Origin: Micromonospora sp. CB01531
Lineage (GTDB): Bacteria; Actinomycetota; Actinomycetes; Mycobacteriales; Micromonosporaceae
DNA length: 64,000 nt
Direction of reading: 5' to 3'
Assembly (NCBI RefSeq): GCF_001905095.1
Contig: NZ_LWLS01000105.1
Span: 186,001-250,000 of the forward strand
In this document: one piece after another, positions 17,418 to 25,646 of the stretch
Layout: every line of letters starts with the position of its first letter
Numbering within the stretch: position 1 is the stretch's first letter
Notes under the pieces: model-generated
The model's input: only the letters and a program-made list of their open reading frames with translations
Database searches by the model: none
Told to the model about the DNA's origin: nothing
Translations under genes and position numbers: made by a program

Positions 17418-19004
17418 GTGACCCAGCAACCCGCCGCGACATCGGACAAGCTCGACGCCGGCGTTCTCACGGTGGCGGGAGTCGTCGTTCTCGGTGCGAT
17501 CATGTCGATCCTCGACGTCACCGTCGTCAGCGTCGCGATCCCGACGTTCCAGAGCGAGTTCGACGCCACCTACGCCCGAGTCGCGTGGACCATGACCGCC
17601 TACACGCTCGCGCTGGCCACGGTGATCCCGCTCAGCGGCTGGGCCGCCGACCGGTTCGGCACCAAGCGCCTCTACATGATCGCGCTGGCGCTGTTCACGA
17701 TCGGGTCCGGGCTGTGCGCCACCGCCGACTCGATCAACCAGCTGATCACCTACCGCGTCCTTCAGGGGCTCGGCGGCGGCATGCTCATGCCGCTGGGCAT
17801 GACGATCATGACGAAGGCCGCCGGCCCGCACCGGATCGGCCGACTGATGGCCGTCCTCGGCATCCCGATGCTGCTCGGTCCGATCGGCGGTCCGATCCTC
17901 GGCGGCTGGCTGATCGACACCGCGAGCTGGCACTGGATCTTCCTGATCAACCTGCCGATCGGCGTCATCGCGCTCGTCTACGCGCAGCTGGCCCTGCCGA
18001 AGGACAACCCCGAGCCGTCCGAGTCGTTCGACTTCATCGGCATGCTGATGCTCTCCCCGGGCCTCGCCCTGTTCCTCTACGGCATCTCCTCGCTGCCCGA
18101 GGCCGGCACGATCGCCGAGACCAAGGTGTGGGCGCCGATGCTCGTCGGCGCCGCGCTCGTGGTGGGCTTCATCGTCTACTCGTTCAAGCCCCGGCACCCG
18201 CTGCTCGACCTGCGGCTGTTCGCCAACCGCAACCTGACCATCGCGTCAGTGACCCTGTTCGTGTTCATCATCGCGTTCATGGGCGCCGGCCTGCTGTTCC
18301 CGAGCTACTTCCTGCAGATCCGCGGCGAATCGACGCTGACCGCCGGGCTGCTGATGGCGCCGCAGGGCATCGGCGCGATGCTCACCATGCCGATCGCCGG
18401 GATGCTGGCCGACCGGGTGCCCGTCGGCCGCACCGTGCCGTTCGCGCTGGTGCTCATCGCCGCCGGGTTCTTCACCTTCACCCAGATCGACCCGCACACC
18501 TCGTACTGGCTGCTCTGCGGTTCGCTGTTCGTGATGGGTCTGGGCATGGGCGGCACGATGATGCCGATCATGACCTCGGCGTTGAAGACCCTGCACGCGC
18601 AGGAGGTGGCCCGCGGCTCCACGCTGGTCAACATCCTCCAGCAGATCGGCGGGTCCGTGGGCGCCGCGGTGATGTCGGTGATCCTCACCAGCGAGCTGAA
18701 CGGCTCCCAGCCGATCCCGGGTGCGGTGGACCCCAACAGCGGCAAGCCGGTCACCGAGTCCGGCCTGGCCATCGCGGCGCAGCTGCAGCCGGATCTCCTC
18801 CGGCAGTTCCCGGTGCCCGCGCAGCTCATCGAGCGCGGGCTGGACTTTGCCGCCAGTTCCTTCGCCACCACGTTCTGGGTCGGGTTCGCGCTGGTGCTGA
18901 CCACGTTCATCCCGGCCGCGTTCCTGCCCCGCTGGCGCAAGCCGTCGCAGCCGCTCGACGGGCAGCAGACGGAGCAGACGCCGGCGCCGGTCGTCATCCA
19001 CTGA
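17418..19004 (+). CDS. DHA2-family multidrug MFS transporter
   Basis: A 528-residue, 14-helix proton-coupled exporter of the EmrB/QacA family. Seen: SILDVTVVSVAIPTFQSEF (helix 1 motif D1), WTMTAYTLALATVIPLSGW, loop motif A DRFGTKRLY, and antiporter motif C in helix 5 (LGPIGGPILGGWLID). GTG at 17418 follows CCAGGAGA with good spacing. Likely exports hydrophobic drugs or a secondary metabolite; no linked TetR/MarR gene indicates the inducer. A strong hairpin terminator follows 60 bases after the stop. Confidence 0.92.
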   Translation: MTQQPAATSDKLDAGVLTVAGVVVLGAIMSILDVTVVSVAIPTFQSEFDATYARVAWTMTAYTLALATVIPLSGWAADRFGTKRLYMIALALFTIGSGLCATADSINQLITYRVLQGLGGGMLMPLGMTIMTKAAGPHRIGRLMAVLGIPMLLGPIGGPILGGWLIDTASWHWIFLINLPIGVIALVYAQLALPKDNPEPSESFDFIGMLMLSPGLALFLYGISSLPEAGTIAETKVWAPMLVGAALVVGFIVYSFKPRHPLLDLRLFANRNLTIASVTLFVFIIAFMGAGLLFPSYFLQIRGESTLTAGLLMAPQGIGAMLTMPIAGMLADRVPVGRTVPFALVLIAAGFFTFTQIDPHTSYWLLCGSLFVMGLGMGGTMMPIMTSALKTLHAQEVARGSTLVNILQQIGGSVGAAVMSVILTSELNGSQPIPGAVDPNSGKPVTESGLAIAAQLQPDLLRQFPVPAQLIERGLDFAASSFATTFWVGFALVLTTFIPAAFLPRWRKPSQPLDGQQTEQTPAPVVIH

Positions 19005-19063
19005 TCCGCCGTCGGGCCGCCCGGCACCCCGGGTGGCCCGACGGCCGGGCCCGATCCACGCTG

Positions 19064-19100
19064 CGGCCGGGGCTGCCAGGATTCCTGGCAGCCCCGGCCG
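19064..19100 (+). terminator. Strong hairpin terminator
   Basis: Perfect 17-base inverted repeat with a three-base ATT loop (arms start CGGCCGGGGCTGCC). It lies between the exporter gene and the convergent TMEM175-like gene (ends 19272). There is no T-tract, as is usual in actinomycetes; the palindrome can terminate in both directions. Confidence 0.85.
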
Positions 19101-19271
19101 TCTCACTGTCTGGAGGTGTGGCAGGCGCGATTACCGGCACGGCCGTCGGCGGCCGCCCGGCGCGGTTGCCGGGCTGCCTGATCGTGCCGCCACAGCTCGC
19201 GACCGTCCGGCTGGCTGCTCTCGGCATCACCGGCCCCGGGCCACCCTGGCGGGCTGGTCCGGCCGCCGCGC

Positions 19272-19931
19272 TCAGCCGCCGGTCGACCTGGGGAGTCGGA
19301 CGGCCGCGGACTGCACCACCGGCGCGAGGACGATCAGCGCCAGGCCGCCGGTCGGCGAAACAACGGCGGCCAGCGTGGCGCCCGCGAAGACCACGGACAG
19401 CGCCACAGGCGGCAGCAGCGCCGGAGACGCCTCCGGATCCGGTGACGTGCGTAGCGAGGGGCGGCGGCCGATCCACCAGGTCTGCGCGAGCGCAAGGAGA
19501 CTGATGGCCAGCATGTTGGCGACGTAGAAGACCGCGGAATCGGCGCGCAGGCGTGTCTCGACGAACAGCCGCGCGGTGGGAAACGGCAGAAAGACCACCA
19601 GCATCAGCCAGATCGTGTTCAGCACGACGAGGACCTCGTCGTAGTCGACGAGCCGTTCGTACAGTTGTCGGTGCGTTCGCCAGAACAGTGCGATGACCAG
19701 GAACGACACGGCGAAGGAGAGGATGTCGCCCACGTGTTGGTGGACCAGGTCGGCCACCGACTGCCGGGCGGTGCTCTGGTCGGCGAAGTCGACGAGGGGG
19801 AGCGCCAGCAGGGTCAGGGCGATGGCCACGGCCGCGTCGGTGAAGGCGATGACCCGTTGCAGCGTGCGGCTCCGGCTCTGGTGGCCGTCGACGTTCTGCC
19901 GTTGGCAGGCTTCGGCTGGCTCGTCGTTCAT
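19272..19931 (-). CDS. TMEM175-family (DUF1211) membrane protein
   Basis: A 219-residue protein with six hydrophobic segments. The first helix carries RVIAFTDAAVAIALTLLALP, the FSD-type signature of TMEM175/DUF1211 potassium-permeable channels (RxxxFxDxxxAI), followed by WRTHRQLYERL between later helices as usual. Bacterial members form tetrameric potassium leak channels. ATG at 19931 is preferred over an upstream in-frame start because it gives the standard N-terminus. Monocistronic, flanked by two hairpin terminators. Confidence 0.83.
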   Translation of the reverse strand: MNDEPAEACQRQNVDGHQSRSRTLQRVIAFTDAAVAIALTLLALPLVDFADQSTARQSVADLVHQHVGDILSFAVSFLVIALFWRTHRQLYERLVDYDEVLVVLNTIWLMLVVFLPFPTARLFVETRLRADSAVFYVANMLAISLLALAQTWWIGRRPSLRTSPDPEASPALLPPVALSVVFAGATLAAVVSPTGGLALIVLAPVVQSAAVRLPRSTGG

Positions 19932-19999
19932 GCCCTGATTCTGGCGAATCGGGCAGTTTTCTCGGGCCGGCCTGGCTGAACCGCCCGGGCTCATCTTGT

Positions 20000-20031
20000 C
20001 GCTCCCCCGCCCGCCTGACGGCGGGGGAGCG
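20000..20031 (-). terminator. Hairpin terminator after the DinB-like gene
   Basis: Perfect 12-base stem (CGCTCCCCCGCC / GGCGGGGGAGCG) with an eight-base loop, starting three bases after the stop of the minus-strand DinB-family gene and before the TMEM175-like start at 19931. Confidence 0.8.
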
Positions 20032-20033
20032 GA

Positions 20034-20549
20034 TCAGACCTCGCCGGCGGTCGGTGACCGGGCGGCCCGGTGGATATCGAGCAGGTGGTGTTCGCCCTCG
20101 TGGATCGTGTGCTGACCGAGCCAGAGCAGCGTCCGGATCTGTGGCTGCGGCCAGGGGTAGCCGCCGGTGCGGGCCAGCTCCGATGGGCCGAGCAGGCTGA
20201 ACCGGGCGGCCAGGTCGTCGGCCGCCGCGGCCAGCTCGTCGAGCACCACCCTGGGGTCCTGCTCGTTGTAGGCGTCGGCGATGGCGCGTTCGTCGCGCCC
20301 CATCGGCGTGAATTCCGGCGCGTCGACGGTGAGGGCCAGCGCCAGCCGCTCACCCTGGACACGGAGCACGTCCCGCACATGGCAGGTGTATTCCAGTGGC
20401 GACCACACGCCCGGGGCCGGTCGTCGACGTAGGTCCGGCACCTCGCTCAGTGCGGCCGAGTAGCGCGCCCGCAGCCCACGCAGCAGCCGCGGCAGGTCCT
20501 GGCCGGACACGCTCGCGTACACGAACGTGCACTCGTCGCACCGATCCAT
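20034..20549 (-). CDS. DinB-family protein
   Basis: A 171-residue four-helix-bundle protein of the DinB/YfiT-like superfamily, whose members are metal-dependent thiol transferases or uncharacterised. Conserved His motifs are present: WSPLEYTCHVRDVLRVQGER near the middle and GQHTIHEGEHHLLDI at the end, forming the expected three-His metal site. The start ATG gives MDRCDECTFVYA, a typical N-terminus. Monocistronic; shares a 240-base intergenic region with the divergent alpha/beta hydrolase. Actual substrate unknown. Confidence 0.8.
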   Translation of the reverse strand: MDRCDECTFVYASVSGQDLPRLLRGLRARYSAALSEVPDLRRRPAPGVWSPLEYTCHVRDVLRVQGERLALALTVDAPEFTPMGRDERAIADAYNEQDPRVVLDELAAAADDLAARFSLLGPSELARTGGYPWPQPQIRTLLWLGQHTIHEGEHHLLDIHRAARSPTAGEV

Positions 20550-20789
20550 CCGCCCAGGGTACCGGCACCCTCCCCGCCGTCCTCGCGCACCGCGACGTCG
20601 AGCGGCCGGCCGGCCCACGACCGTTCGACGGCCGATGACAACGCGTAGCGCGGCCTCCCCCCACGCGCCATGTTGCCTACGTAAGGTGGGATGGCCGCCC
20701 CCGCCGGAAGACCGCCGATGGGCCGTCTCCGAGCCTGCCGGGCGGACGGACATCCGCACCGCACCAGGAGCCAGGACGGAAGGATCACC

Positions 20790-21623
20790 GTGACCGCCAC
20801 CGAATGGACCACCGAGGCCAAGGGCGCCGGCCAGTACGCGGAAGTGAACGGCATCAACCTCTACTACGAGACGCACGGGTCCGGGCGCCCGCTGATCCTG
20901 CTGCACGGCGGCCTGGGGTCGGGCGAGATGTTCGGAGCGGCGCTGCCCGTGCTCGCCGCGCGCCATCAGGTCATCACCGTCGACCTGCAGGGGCACGGCC
21001 GGACCGCCGACATCGACCGACCCCTCGACATCTGGTTCATGGCCGACGACATCGCGGCGCTCATCGACCACCTCGCGCTGGAGAAGCCGGACCTGGTCGG
21101 CTACTCCCTCGGCGGTGGGGTGGCGCTGCGTGCCGGAGCCCGATACCCGGGCAAGGTGGGCCGGCTCGTCGCCGCCTCGGCGCACATCCGGTCCGACGCG
21201 ATCTACCCGGAGATGCGGGCGCAGCAGGGACAGGTGAGCGCCGCCGCCGCCGAGTTCATGAAGGACACGCCGATGTACCAGCTATACCAGCGGGTGGCGC
21301 CGCGCCCCGAGGACTTCCCACTGCTGCTGGACAAGATCGGCGAGGCCATGGCGCAGGACTTCGACCTCACCGAGGACATCTGCGGCCTCCAGGTGCCGAC
21401 GATGATCGTCGCCGCCGATGCCGACATGGCGCCGCCGAGCCACTACGTCGAGGTCTTCAAGTTGCTCGACGGCGGTCTGCGCGACGGCGGGTGGATGGGG
21501 GAGGGCCGGCCGAAGGGCGGGCACGCCCTCGCGATCCTGCCCGGCCTGACCCACTACAACATCTTCAGCTCGCCACTGTTCGCCGAGGTCGCCCTCGCCT
21601 TCCTCGACGATCAGCAACGCTGA
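20790..21623 (+). CDS. Alpha/beta hydrolase
   Basis: A 277-residue alpha/beta-fold hydrolase. Seen: oxyanion motif LLHGGLGSGEMF, DLQGHGRT, nucleophile elbow GYSLGGG with Ser106, late acid region VAADADMAPPSH and catalytic His in GLTHYN. GTG at 20790 has GGACGGAAGGA upstream. The central lid (EFMKDTPMYQLYQRVAPRPE) is the same subtype as the broken hydrolase remnant at 23008-23250. Function could be an esterase, lactonase or peroxidase-like enzyme; no operon partner. Confidence 0.85.
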   Translation: MTATEWTTEAKGAGQYAEVNGINLYYETHGSGRPLILLHGGLGSGEMFGAALPVLAARHQVITVDLQGHGRTADIDRPLDIWFMADDIAALIDHLALEKPDLVGYSLGGGVALRAGARYPGKVGRLVAASAHIRSDAIYPEMRAQQGQVSAAAAEFMKDTPMYQLYQRVAPRPEDFPLLLDKIGEAMAQDFDLTEDICGLQVPTMIVAADADMAPPSHYVEVFKLLDGGLRDGGWMGEGRPKGGHALAILPGLTHYNIFSSPLFAEVALAFLDDQQR

Positions 21624-21630
21624 GGAGAGG

Positions 21631-21656
21631 CACGACCGTACGGCCGCGAGGTCGTG
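21631..21656 (+). terminator. Possible hairpin terminator
   Basis: Arms CACGACC / GGTCGTG (7 bases) separated by 12 bases, eight bases after the hydrolase stop. A modest hairpin, but correctly placed. Confidence 0.45.
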
Positions 21657-21689
21657 GTGCTACCGCGTTGGCGATGTGAGCGACTGCCC

Positions 21690-22037
21690 TCACGATCGAG
21701 TGGTGCGGTACCGCTTGATCCACTGTCGGTTCAGGTCGTCGGCCTGCCGGTGATGCTGGGCAGTGATGGGGCGTCCGGCCTCAAGGTCGAGGCCGAGAAA
21801 GCCGAGGATGCCGCGTGTGGTGGCGACCATGTCCCGGTCCAGGTCCTCGTAGCGCACGACGTGCGGTCGGATTCCCCACGAGGCGAACCACGCTGCCCAG
21901 GCCGCGTTGTGCCGCCGGATCATGGTGAGGTACTGCGTGATGCCGTCCGCGTCGAAGTGGGGTGGGGCGCCGGTACCGGTGTTGCCACTGATCTCTCCGT
22001 CCCCGCGAAGGCAATCGCACCGCCCGGCTACCGGCAA
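21690..22037 (-). pseudogene. Remnant of a Stf0-type sulfotransferase (C-terminal part)
   Basis: The open frame encodes about 115 residues whose last 100 look like the C-terminus of Stf0 (trehalose 2-sulfotransferase-like) enzymes: HFDADGITQYLTMIRRHNA, the conserved HVVRYEDLDRDM, RGILGFLGLDLE and a basic tail DLNRQWIKRYR. The N-terminal two thirds, including the PAPS-binding loop, is absent, and the region upstream reads into the MarR-GNAT gene tail. No good ribosome-binding site. I read it as a decayed gene; the family assignment comes from motif memory and should be checked by search. Confidence 0.6.
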
Positions 22038-22058
22038 CCGAATTGCGTGCCGGCAGCG

Positions 22059-22961
22059 TCAGGTGCCGTCAGGGACGCTCTTCTCGAACCAGTGGTGGGC
22101 GTAGTGCTCGGTGTTGTAGGGCTCGATCTCGCGGTATCCAACGGCGCGGTAGAGCGCGATCGCCTCGGTGAGATTGCGATTGGTGTCCAGCCGGACGGCG
22201 TTCCAGCCTCGGTCGGCGGCATAGCGTTCCAGTTCGCCCAGTAGCCGCCGGCCGAGCCCGAGTCCACGCACCGCGTCGGACACCCAGACGCGCTTGATCT
22301 CGGCGGGTGCGTCGCGGTGGAGTTTCACCGCGCCGCAGCCGACGGGCTCGTCGTTGAGCGTGGCGAGCAGGAACACGCCGGCGGGTGGGACGAGCGCGTC
22401 GTCGTGGACGGGGTTGCTCAGGGCCGGGTCGAAGCCGGCGTCGAACCGTCGCGCGACCTCTCGGGCGTAGGCCCGCACGCACGCGCGGGCGCGCGGGTCG
22501 CTCGGCGGGCATGGCGCGATGACCACCATCGACGCGACGAGCAGCCGCTCGACCTCGGCCATCGCCGCGACGAGCCGCTGGCGGCGGTGCGCGTTGAGCG
22601 GCTCGAGGAAGGTCCAGGCGAACTCGTCGGAGCGTTTGTCGAGCTCCGTCCACTCGGCCTGGCCGGTCTCGGTGAGCGCGGCGGACCGTACCCGCCCGTC
22701 GCCGCCGATCTGGTCGGCCGGCCCCACGGTGACGAGCCCGTCGCCCTCGAGGGTGCGCAGCAGTCGGCTCAGGTAGCCCGAGTCCAGGCCGAGCCGCGCG
22801 CGCAGCGCGGCGACCTCGGCGCCGCCGGGGCCGATCTCCCACAGCAGCCGCGCCTGCGCGAGGGGCCGTCCGCGGGCCATGTACTCGTCGTCGAGCGCCC
22901 CCACCCGCTGGGTCACCGTCCGGTTGAACCGCCGCACGGCGGCGATGAGCTCGGCATCCAT
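22059..22961 (-). CDS. MarR-GNAT fusion: HTH regulator with acetyltransferase domain
   Basis: A 300-residue protein. Residues about 1-140 are a MarR winged helix (LLWEIGPGGAEVAALRARL, DSGYLSRLLRTLEGDGLV, wing with RVRSAALTETG). Residues about 145-295 are a GNAT N-acetyltransferase (VGCGAVKL, acetyl-CoA loop VRGLGLGRRLLGELE, LDTNRNLTEAIALYRAVGY). Such fusions are widespread in actinomycetes; the acetyl acceptor is usually unknown. The start codon lies inside a near-perfect palindrome (22959-22986), pointing to autorepression. Flanked by two gene remnants, one of which (hydrolase) may once have been its target. Confidence 0.9.
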   Translation of the reverse strand: MDAELIAAVRRFNRTVTQRVGALDDEYMARGRPLAQARLLWEIGPGGAEVAALRARLGLDSGYLSRLLRTLEGDGLVTVGPADQIGGDGRVRSAALTETGQAEWTELDKRSDEFAWTFLEPLNAHRRQRLVAAMAEVERLLVASMVVIAPCPPSDPRARACVRAYAREVARRFDAGFDPALSNPVHDDALVPPAGVFLLATLNDEPVGCGAVKLHRDAPAEIKRVWVSDAVRGLGLGRRLLGELERYAADRGWNAVRLDTNRNLTEAIALYRAVGYREIEPYNTEHYAHHWFEKSVPDGT

Positions 22962-22986
22962 ATACCTGACCTTAGTCAGGTATATG
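22959..22986. promoter_or_regulatory. Palindromic operator at the MarR-GNAT start codon
   Basis: Twelve-base perfect inverted repeat with a four-base centre: CATATACCTGAC-ctta-GTCAGGTATATG. The left end is the start codon (as CAT) of the MarR-GNAT gene. The AT-rich, symmetrical form and size fit a MarR-dimer site. Binding would block both transcription and initiation, and could control the divergent side as well. Confidence 0.8.
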
Positions 22987-23007
22987 CGGCGTCGCCAGCC
23001 TGATCCG

Positions 23008-23250
23008 TCAGACCTCGAGGAACTCGTCGACCATCGCGACCAGCCACTCCGCTGGGGAAGGTCCTGTGCATCGTGCCGGGCAGAATCAACCAGGGCCGGT
23101 CAGCCGCCCGGGTCGGGCGCACAGCACAGGTACTCCTCGTGGAACTCGGAGCCGTGCAGGTGCTCGGGCGGCAGGTCCTGGATGCCGTCGAGCAGGCCCG
23201 GACAGAGGCCCCCACGGGTGCAACCCACCGAGGCCAGCACCAGCCGGCTT
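23008..23250 (-). pseudogene. Remnant of an alpha/beta hydrolase
   Basis: Minus-strand fragments in different frames rebuild the C-terminal half of an alpha/beta hydrolase. First piece: RLVLASVGC, then GLLDGIQDLPPEHLHGSEFH and EEYLCCAPDPGG, then a stop. Second piece: LILPGTMHRTFPS with the catalytic-His region. Third, after a frameshift: EWLVAMVDEFLEV and a stop at 23008. About 70 codons are missing between pieces one and two, and the N-terminal half including the nucleophile is gone. Lies directly upstream of the MarR-GNAT gene. Confidence 0.7.
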
Positions 23251-23251
23251 C

Positions 23252-23938
23252 CTACTTGTCGTGCTGTCGCCGCACCATCTCGTTGATCCAGATGGGCGCG
23301 AACGGAGACGTGCAGCCCGCGGATGTCGGATAGTCCTTGAGCACCTCCAGGCGCTCACCGATGGCAACTGCACGGGCGCGGTACTCGGCGTGCTCGATCC
23401 CGATATGACCCAGGCACTCGTTCATCGCCCACTGCAGGCGATCCGGGGCGTCTTTCATCTCCGCCTCGATGACGTCGAGCAGTCCTGCGAGGTCGAGGCC
23501 CTCGGGCTTCTTCGTCACGCGTTCGGTGGTCAGCGCCCAGCCGGCACTGGCGACCACGGGATCCGGATCGGCGAACCAGGCCAGGCGCAGCTCTTCGGAG
23601 TGCGGGTTCTTCTTCACCACGTAGTTCACGAGCCAGTCGTGCGCCTTGGGTGTGCGCGCCTCGCGCAACATGACGTCCAATTCGTCACGCCCGAACGCCT
23701 TCGGGCGGCAGATCAGGATCGCCAGCAGCCTCGCCGCGGTGTCATCCGTCTCCCAGAGCCGGCACGCGAGTTCCTGCTGCGTCTTCAGCCGCTTCGCGAG
23801 CGCGCGCAGCTTGCTGAGGTGCACACCGTGATCGTCACCGTGCTTCTCGTTCACCTCGCGTGTCTTCGGGTCCTCGAGCTCGGCCAACTCGGCCATCACC
23901 TCGGCCACCATCGTCTCGCTCAGCGTCGTCTCGGCCAC
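23252..23938 (-). CDS. AlkD-like DNA alkylation repair (HEAT-repeat) protein
   Basis: A 228-residue all-helical protein resembling the AlkD/AlkC DNA glycosylase superfamily: LSKLRALAKRLKTQQELACR, then the LWETDDTAARLLAILI repeat, DWLVNYVVKKNPHSEELRLA and WALNE-like WAMNECLGHIGIE. The family excises positively charged alkylated bases by wrapping DNA with HEAT-like repeats. GTG at 23938 is preferred for its GGGAGG ribosome-binding sequence; an upstream GTG at 23971 is possible. Begins 42 bases after the zinc dehydrogenase stop on the same strand, so read-through from the sugar operon is possible but functionally unrelated. Confidence 0.72.
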   Translation of the reverse strand: MAETTLSETMVAEVMAELAELEDPKTREVNEKHGDDHGVHLSKLRALAKRLKTQQELACRLWETDDTAARLLAILICRPKAFGRDELDVMLREARTPKAHDWLVNYVVKKNPHSEELRLAWFADPDPVVASAGWALTTERVTKKPEGLDLAGLLDVIEAEMKDAPDRLQWAMNECLGHIGIEHAEYRARAVAIGERLEVLKDYPTSAGCTSPFAPIWINEMVRRQHDK

Positions 23939-23980
23939 CTCAGCCTCCCGTCCATCACCTGCGAACGGCACGTGAATTCG

Positions 23981-25009
23981 TCAGCCCTTTGCTGCGGCGA
24001 TGCCGTGTGGGGCGATGAACACCTTGTCAGCCGTGCCGTTCCGCTGCGCTTCGAGGGCCTCCGGTAGCTGGTCCAGGCCGTAGAAGGCCGGACGCAGCCG
24101 GTCCAGGCCCAGGGTTGGCAGCATCTGCACCGCGCGGTGGTGCGTGTACGGATTGATCACCGCACCGACGAGCGTCAGCTCCCGCGCGAAAATCTCGTTG
24201 GGGCGTACCCGGGCCTCGTCGTCGGGCCGGGCAACCCCGAAGACGAGAATTCGACCGCCGCGCGACGACACGGTGATCGCCGATTCCAGGATCCGGCCGG
24301 AGCCGACCGCGTCGATCACGTGCGGAAAGCCGAGCCCGTCGGTCAGCGCGGTGGCCTCGTCCAGCGACGCCGGGTCGAGGGCGACGTCCGCGCCCATTCG
24401 TAGGGCGGCCTCCCGTCGGTCGGCGCGCGGGTCCAGCACCACGACCGGTGCGAGCCCGCGGGCCTTGGCGAGGGCGACCATCATCGCCCCGGCCGGTCCG
24501 GCGCCGAAGATGAGGATCGGCAGCCCGGAGCGCGGGTTCAGCTGATCCATGCCGTGCAGGCAACAGGCGAGCGGCTCGGTCAGCGCCCCGATCCACGGCG
24601 GCGTTGCGTCCGGCAGCCGGTAGGCGATCCGCGCCGGCACCGTCATCCGCTCGGTCATGCCGCCGTCAAGCTTCACGCCGTACCCCCGCTTGCTGTCGCA
24701 GAGGTGTTCCTGACCGAGGCGGCAGTAGGTACACCGGGTGCAGTAGTCGTGCGGTTCGACGGTGACCAGGTCGCCGACGGTGAGCCCGTCGACCGCCGCA
24801 CCCACCTCGGTGATCCGGCCGCACACCTCGTGGCCGAGCACGACCTGGGGCGCGGCGGCGAAGCTGCCGGCGACGATGTGGCTGTCGGTGCCGCAGACGC
24901 CGACCGCGAGGGGCGCGATCGCCACCTCCGCCGGGCCGAGCGGCGCCGGCTCGGACTTGAGCAGCCGTACGTCGCCGGTGCCGAAGAAACGGGCCTCAGT
25001 CAGCAGCAC
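23981..25009 (-). CDS. Zinc-dependent medium-chain dehydrogenase (polyol/sugar type)
   Basis: A 342-residue MDR enzyme. Seen: catalytic zinc ligands in GVCGTDSHIVAG and GHEVCGRITEVG, four structural-zinc Cys in CTRCTYCRLGQEHLC, and the Rossmann motif FGAGPAGAMM. Members oxidise polyols, threonine or sugar alcohols with NAD(P). GTG at 25009 has AAGGAG upstream and overlaps the GntR gene by 14 bases. Last catabolic gene of the ten-gene operon; a second MDR enzyme is three genes upstream. Substrate not predictable from sequence. Confidence 0.88.
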   Translation of the reverse strand: MLLTEARFFGTGDVRLLKSEPAPLGPAEVAIAPLAVGVCGTDSHIVAGSFAAAPQVVLGHEVCGRITEVGAAVDGLTVGDLVTVEPHDYCTRCTYCRLGQEHLCDSKRGYGVKLDGGMTERMTVPARIAYRLPDATPPWIGALTEPLACCLHGMDQLNPRSGLPILIFGAGPAGAMMVALAKARGLAPVVVLDPRADRREAALRMGADVALDPASLDEATALTDGLGFPHVIDAVGSGRILESAITVSSRGGRILVFGVARPDDEARVRPNEIFARELTLVGAVINPYTHHRAVQMLPTLGLDRLRPAFYGLDQLPEALEAQRNGTADKVFIAPHGIAAAKG

Positions 25010-25646
25010 TGAGTAACTCCTTCAGTCGGTGGATGTGTGCGCGGGCGGCTAGCTCGGCGGCTTCCGGGTCGCCAGAGCCGATGGCCTCGAAGATGGCCTG
25101 GTGGTCGTGAACGGCCTGGACCATGCCGCCGGTCAGGCTGGTGGAGCGCATCGCCACCAGGACCCGGCTCTGGACGCCGTCGAGCATCCGGGCCAGCACC
25201 GGGCTCTTCGCCGCCTGCCGGATCTCCCGGTGGAAGGCCGCGTCCAGCTCGAGGTGGCGGGCGAAGTCGCCCTGCTCCGCGACCGTGCGGTGCTCGGTGA
25301 GCAGCGCGAGCAGGCTACGCCGCAGCGCGGCGTCGTACTTCTCCGTCGCCAGCCGGGCCACCGCTCCTTCCAGGACCTCGCGGGCCTCGTAGAGGCTGAC
25401 CAGTTCGGCGCGGGAGATGCGTGCGACCTCCGCACCGCGGTTCATCGTCTCGGCGGCCAGGTTTTCCTGGACGAGGCGGATCACCGCGTCCCGGACCGGG
25501 CTGCGGCTGACCCGGAACTCCTCGGCGAGGGCCGGGACGCTCAGCCGCGTGCCCGGGCGCAGCTCACCGGAGATGATCCGGTCGCGAAGGGTCTTGTAGA
25601 GCACTTCACCGACGCGCTGCGGGTCGGCCTGAAGAGAGCTGGTCAC
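24996..25646 (-). CDS. GntR-family (FadR/FCD subfamily) regulator
   Basis: A 216-residue regulator: N-terminal winged helix (LYKTLRDRIISGELRPGTRL, RVSRSPVRDAVIRLVQENL) and a helical FCD ligand-binding domain (LYEAREVLEGAVARLA, HLELDAAFHREI, HDHQAIFEAIGSGDPE) with the Asp and His residues that hold a metal and a carboxylate effector. GTG at 25646 overlaps the stop of the DUF2090 gene by four bases. Being inside the operon, it probably represses it and is relieved by a sugar-acid intermediate; that is inference. Confidence 0.88.
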   Translation of the reverse strand: MTSSLQADPQRVGEVLYKTLRDRIISGELRPGTRLSVPALAEEFRVSRSPVRDAVIRLVQENLAAETMNRGAEVARISRAELVSLYEAREVLEGAVARLATEKYDAALRRSLLALLTEHRTVAEQGDFARHLELDAAFHREIRQAAKSPVLARMLDGVQSRVLVAMRSTSLTGGMVQAVHDHQAIFEAIGSGDPEAAELAARAHIHRLKELLSAAD

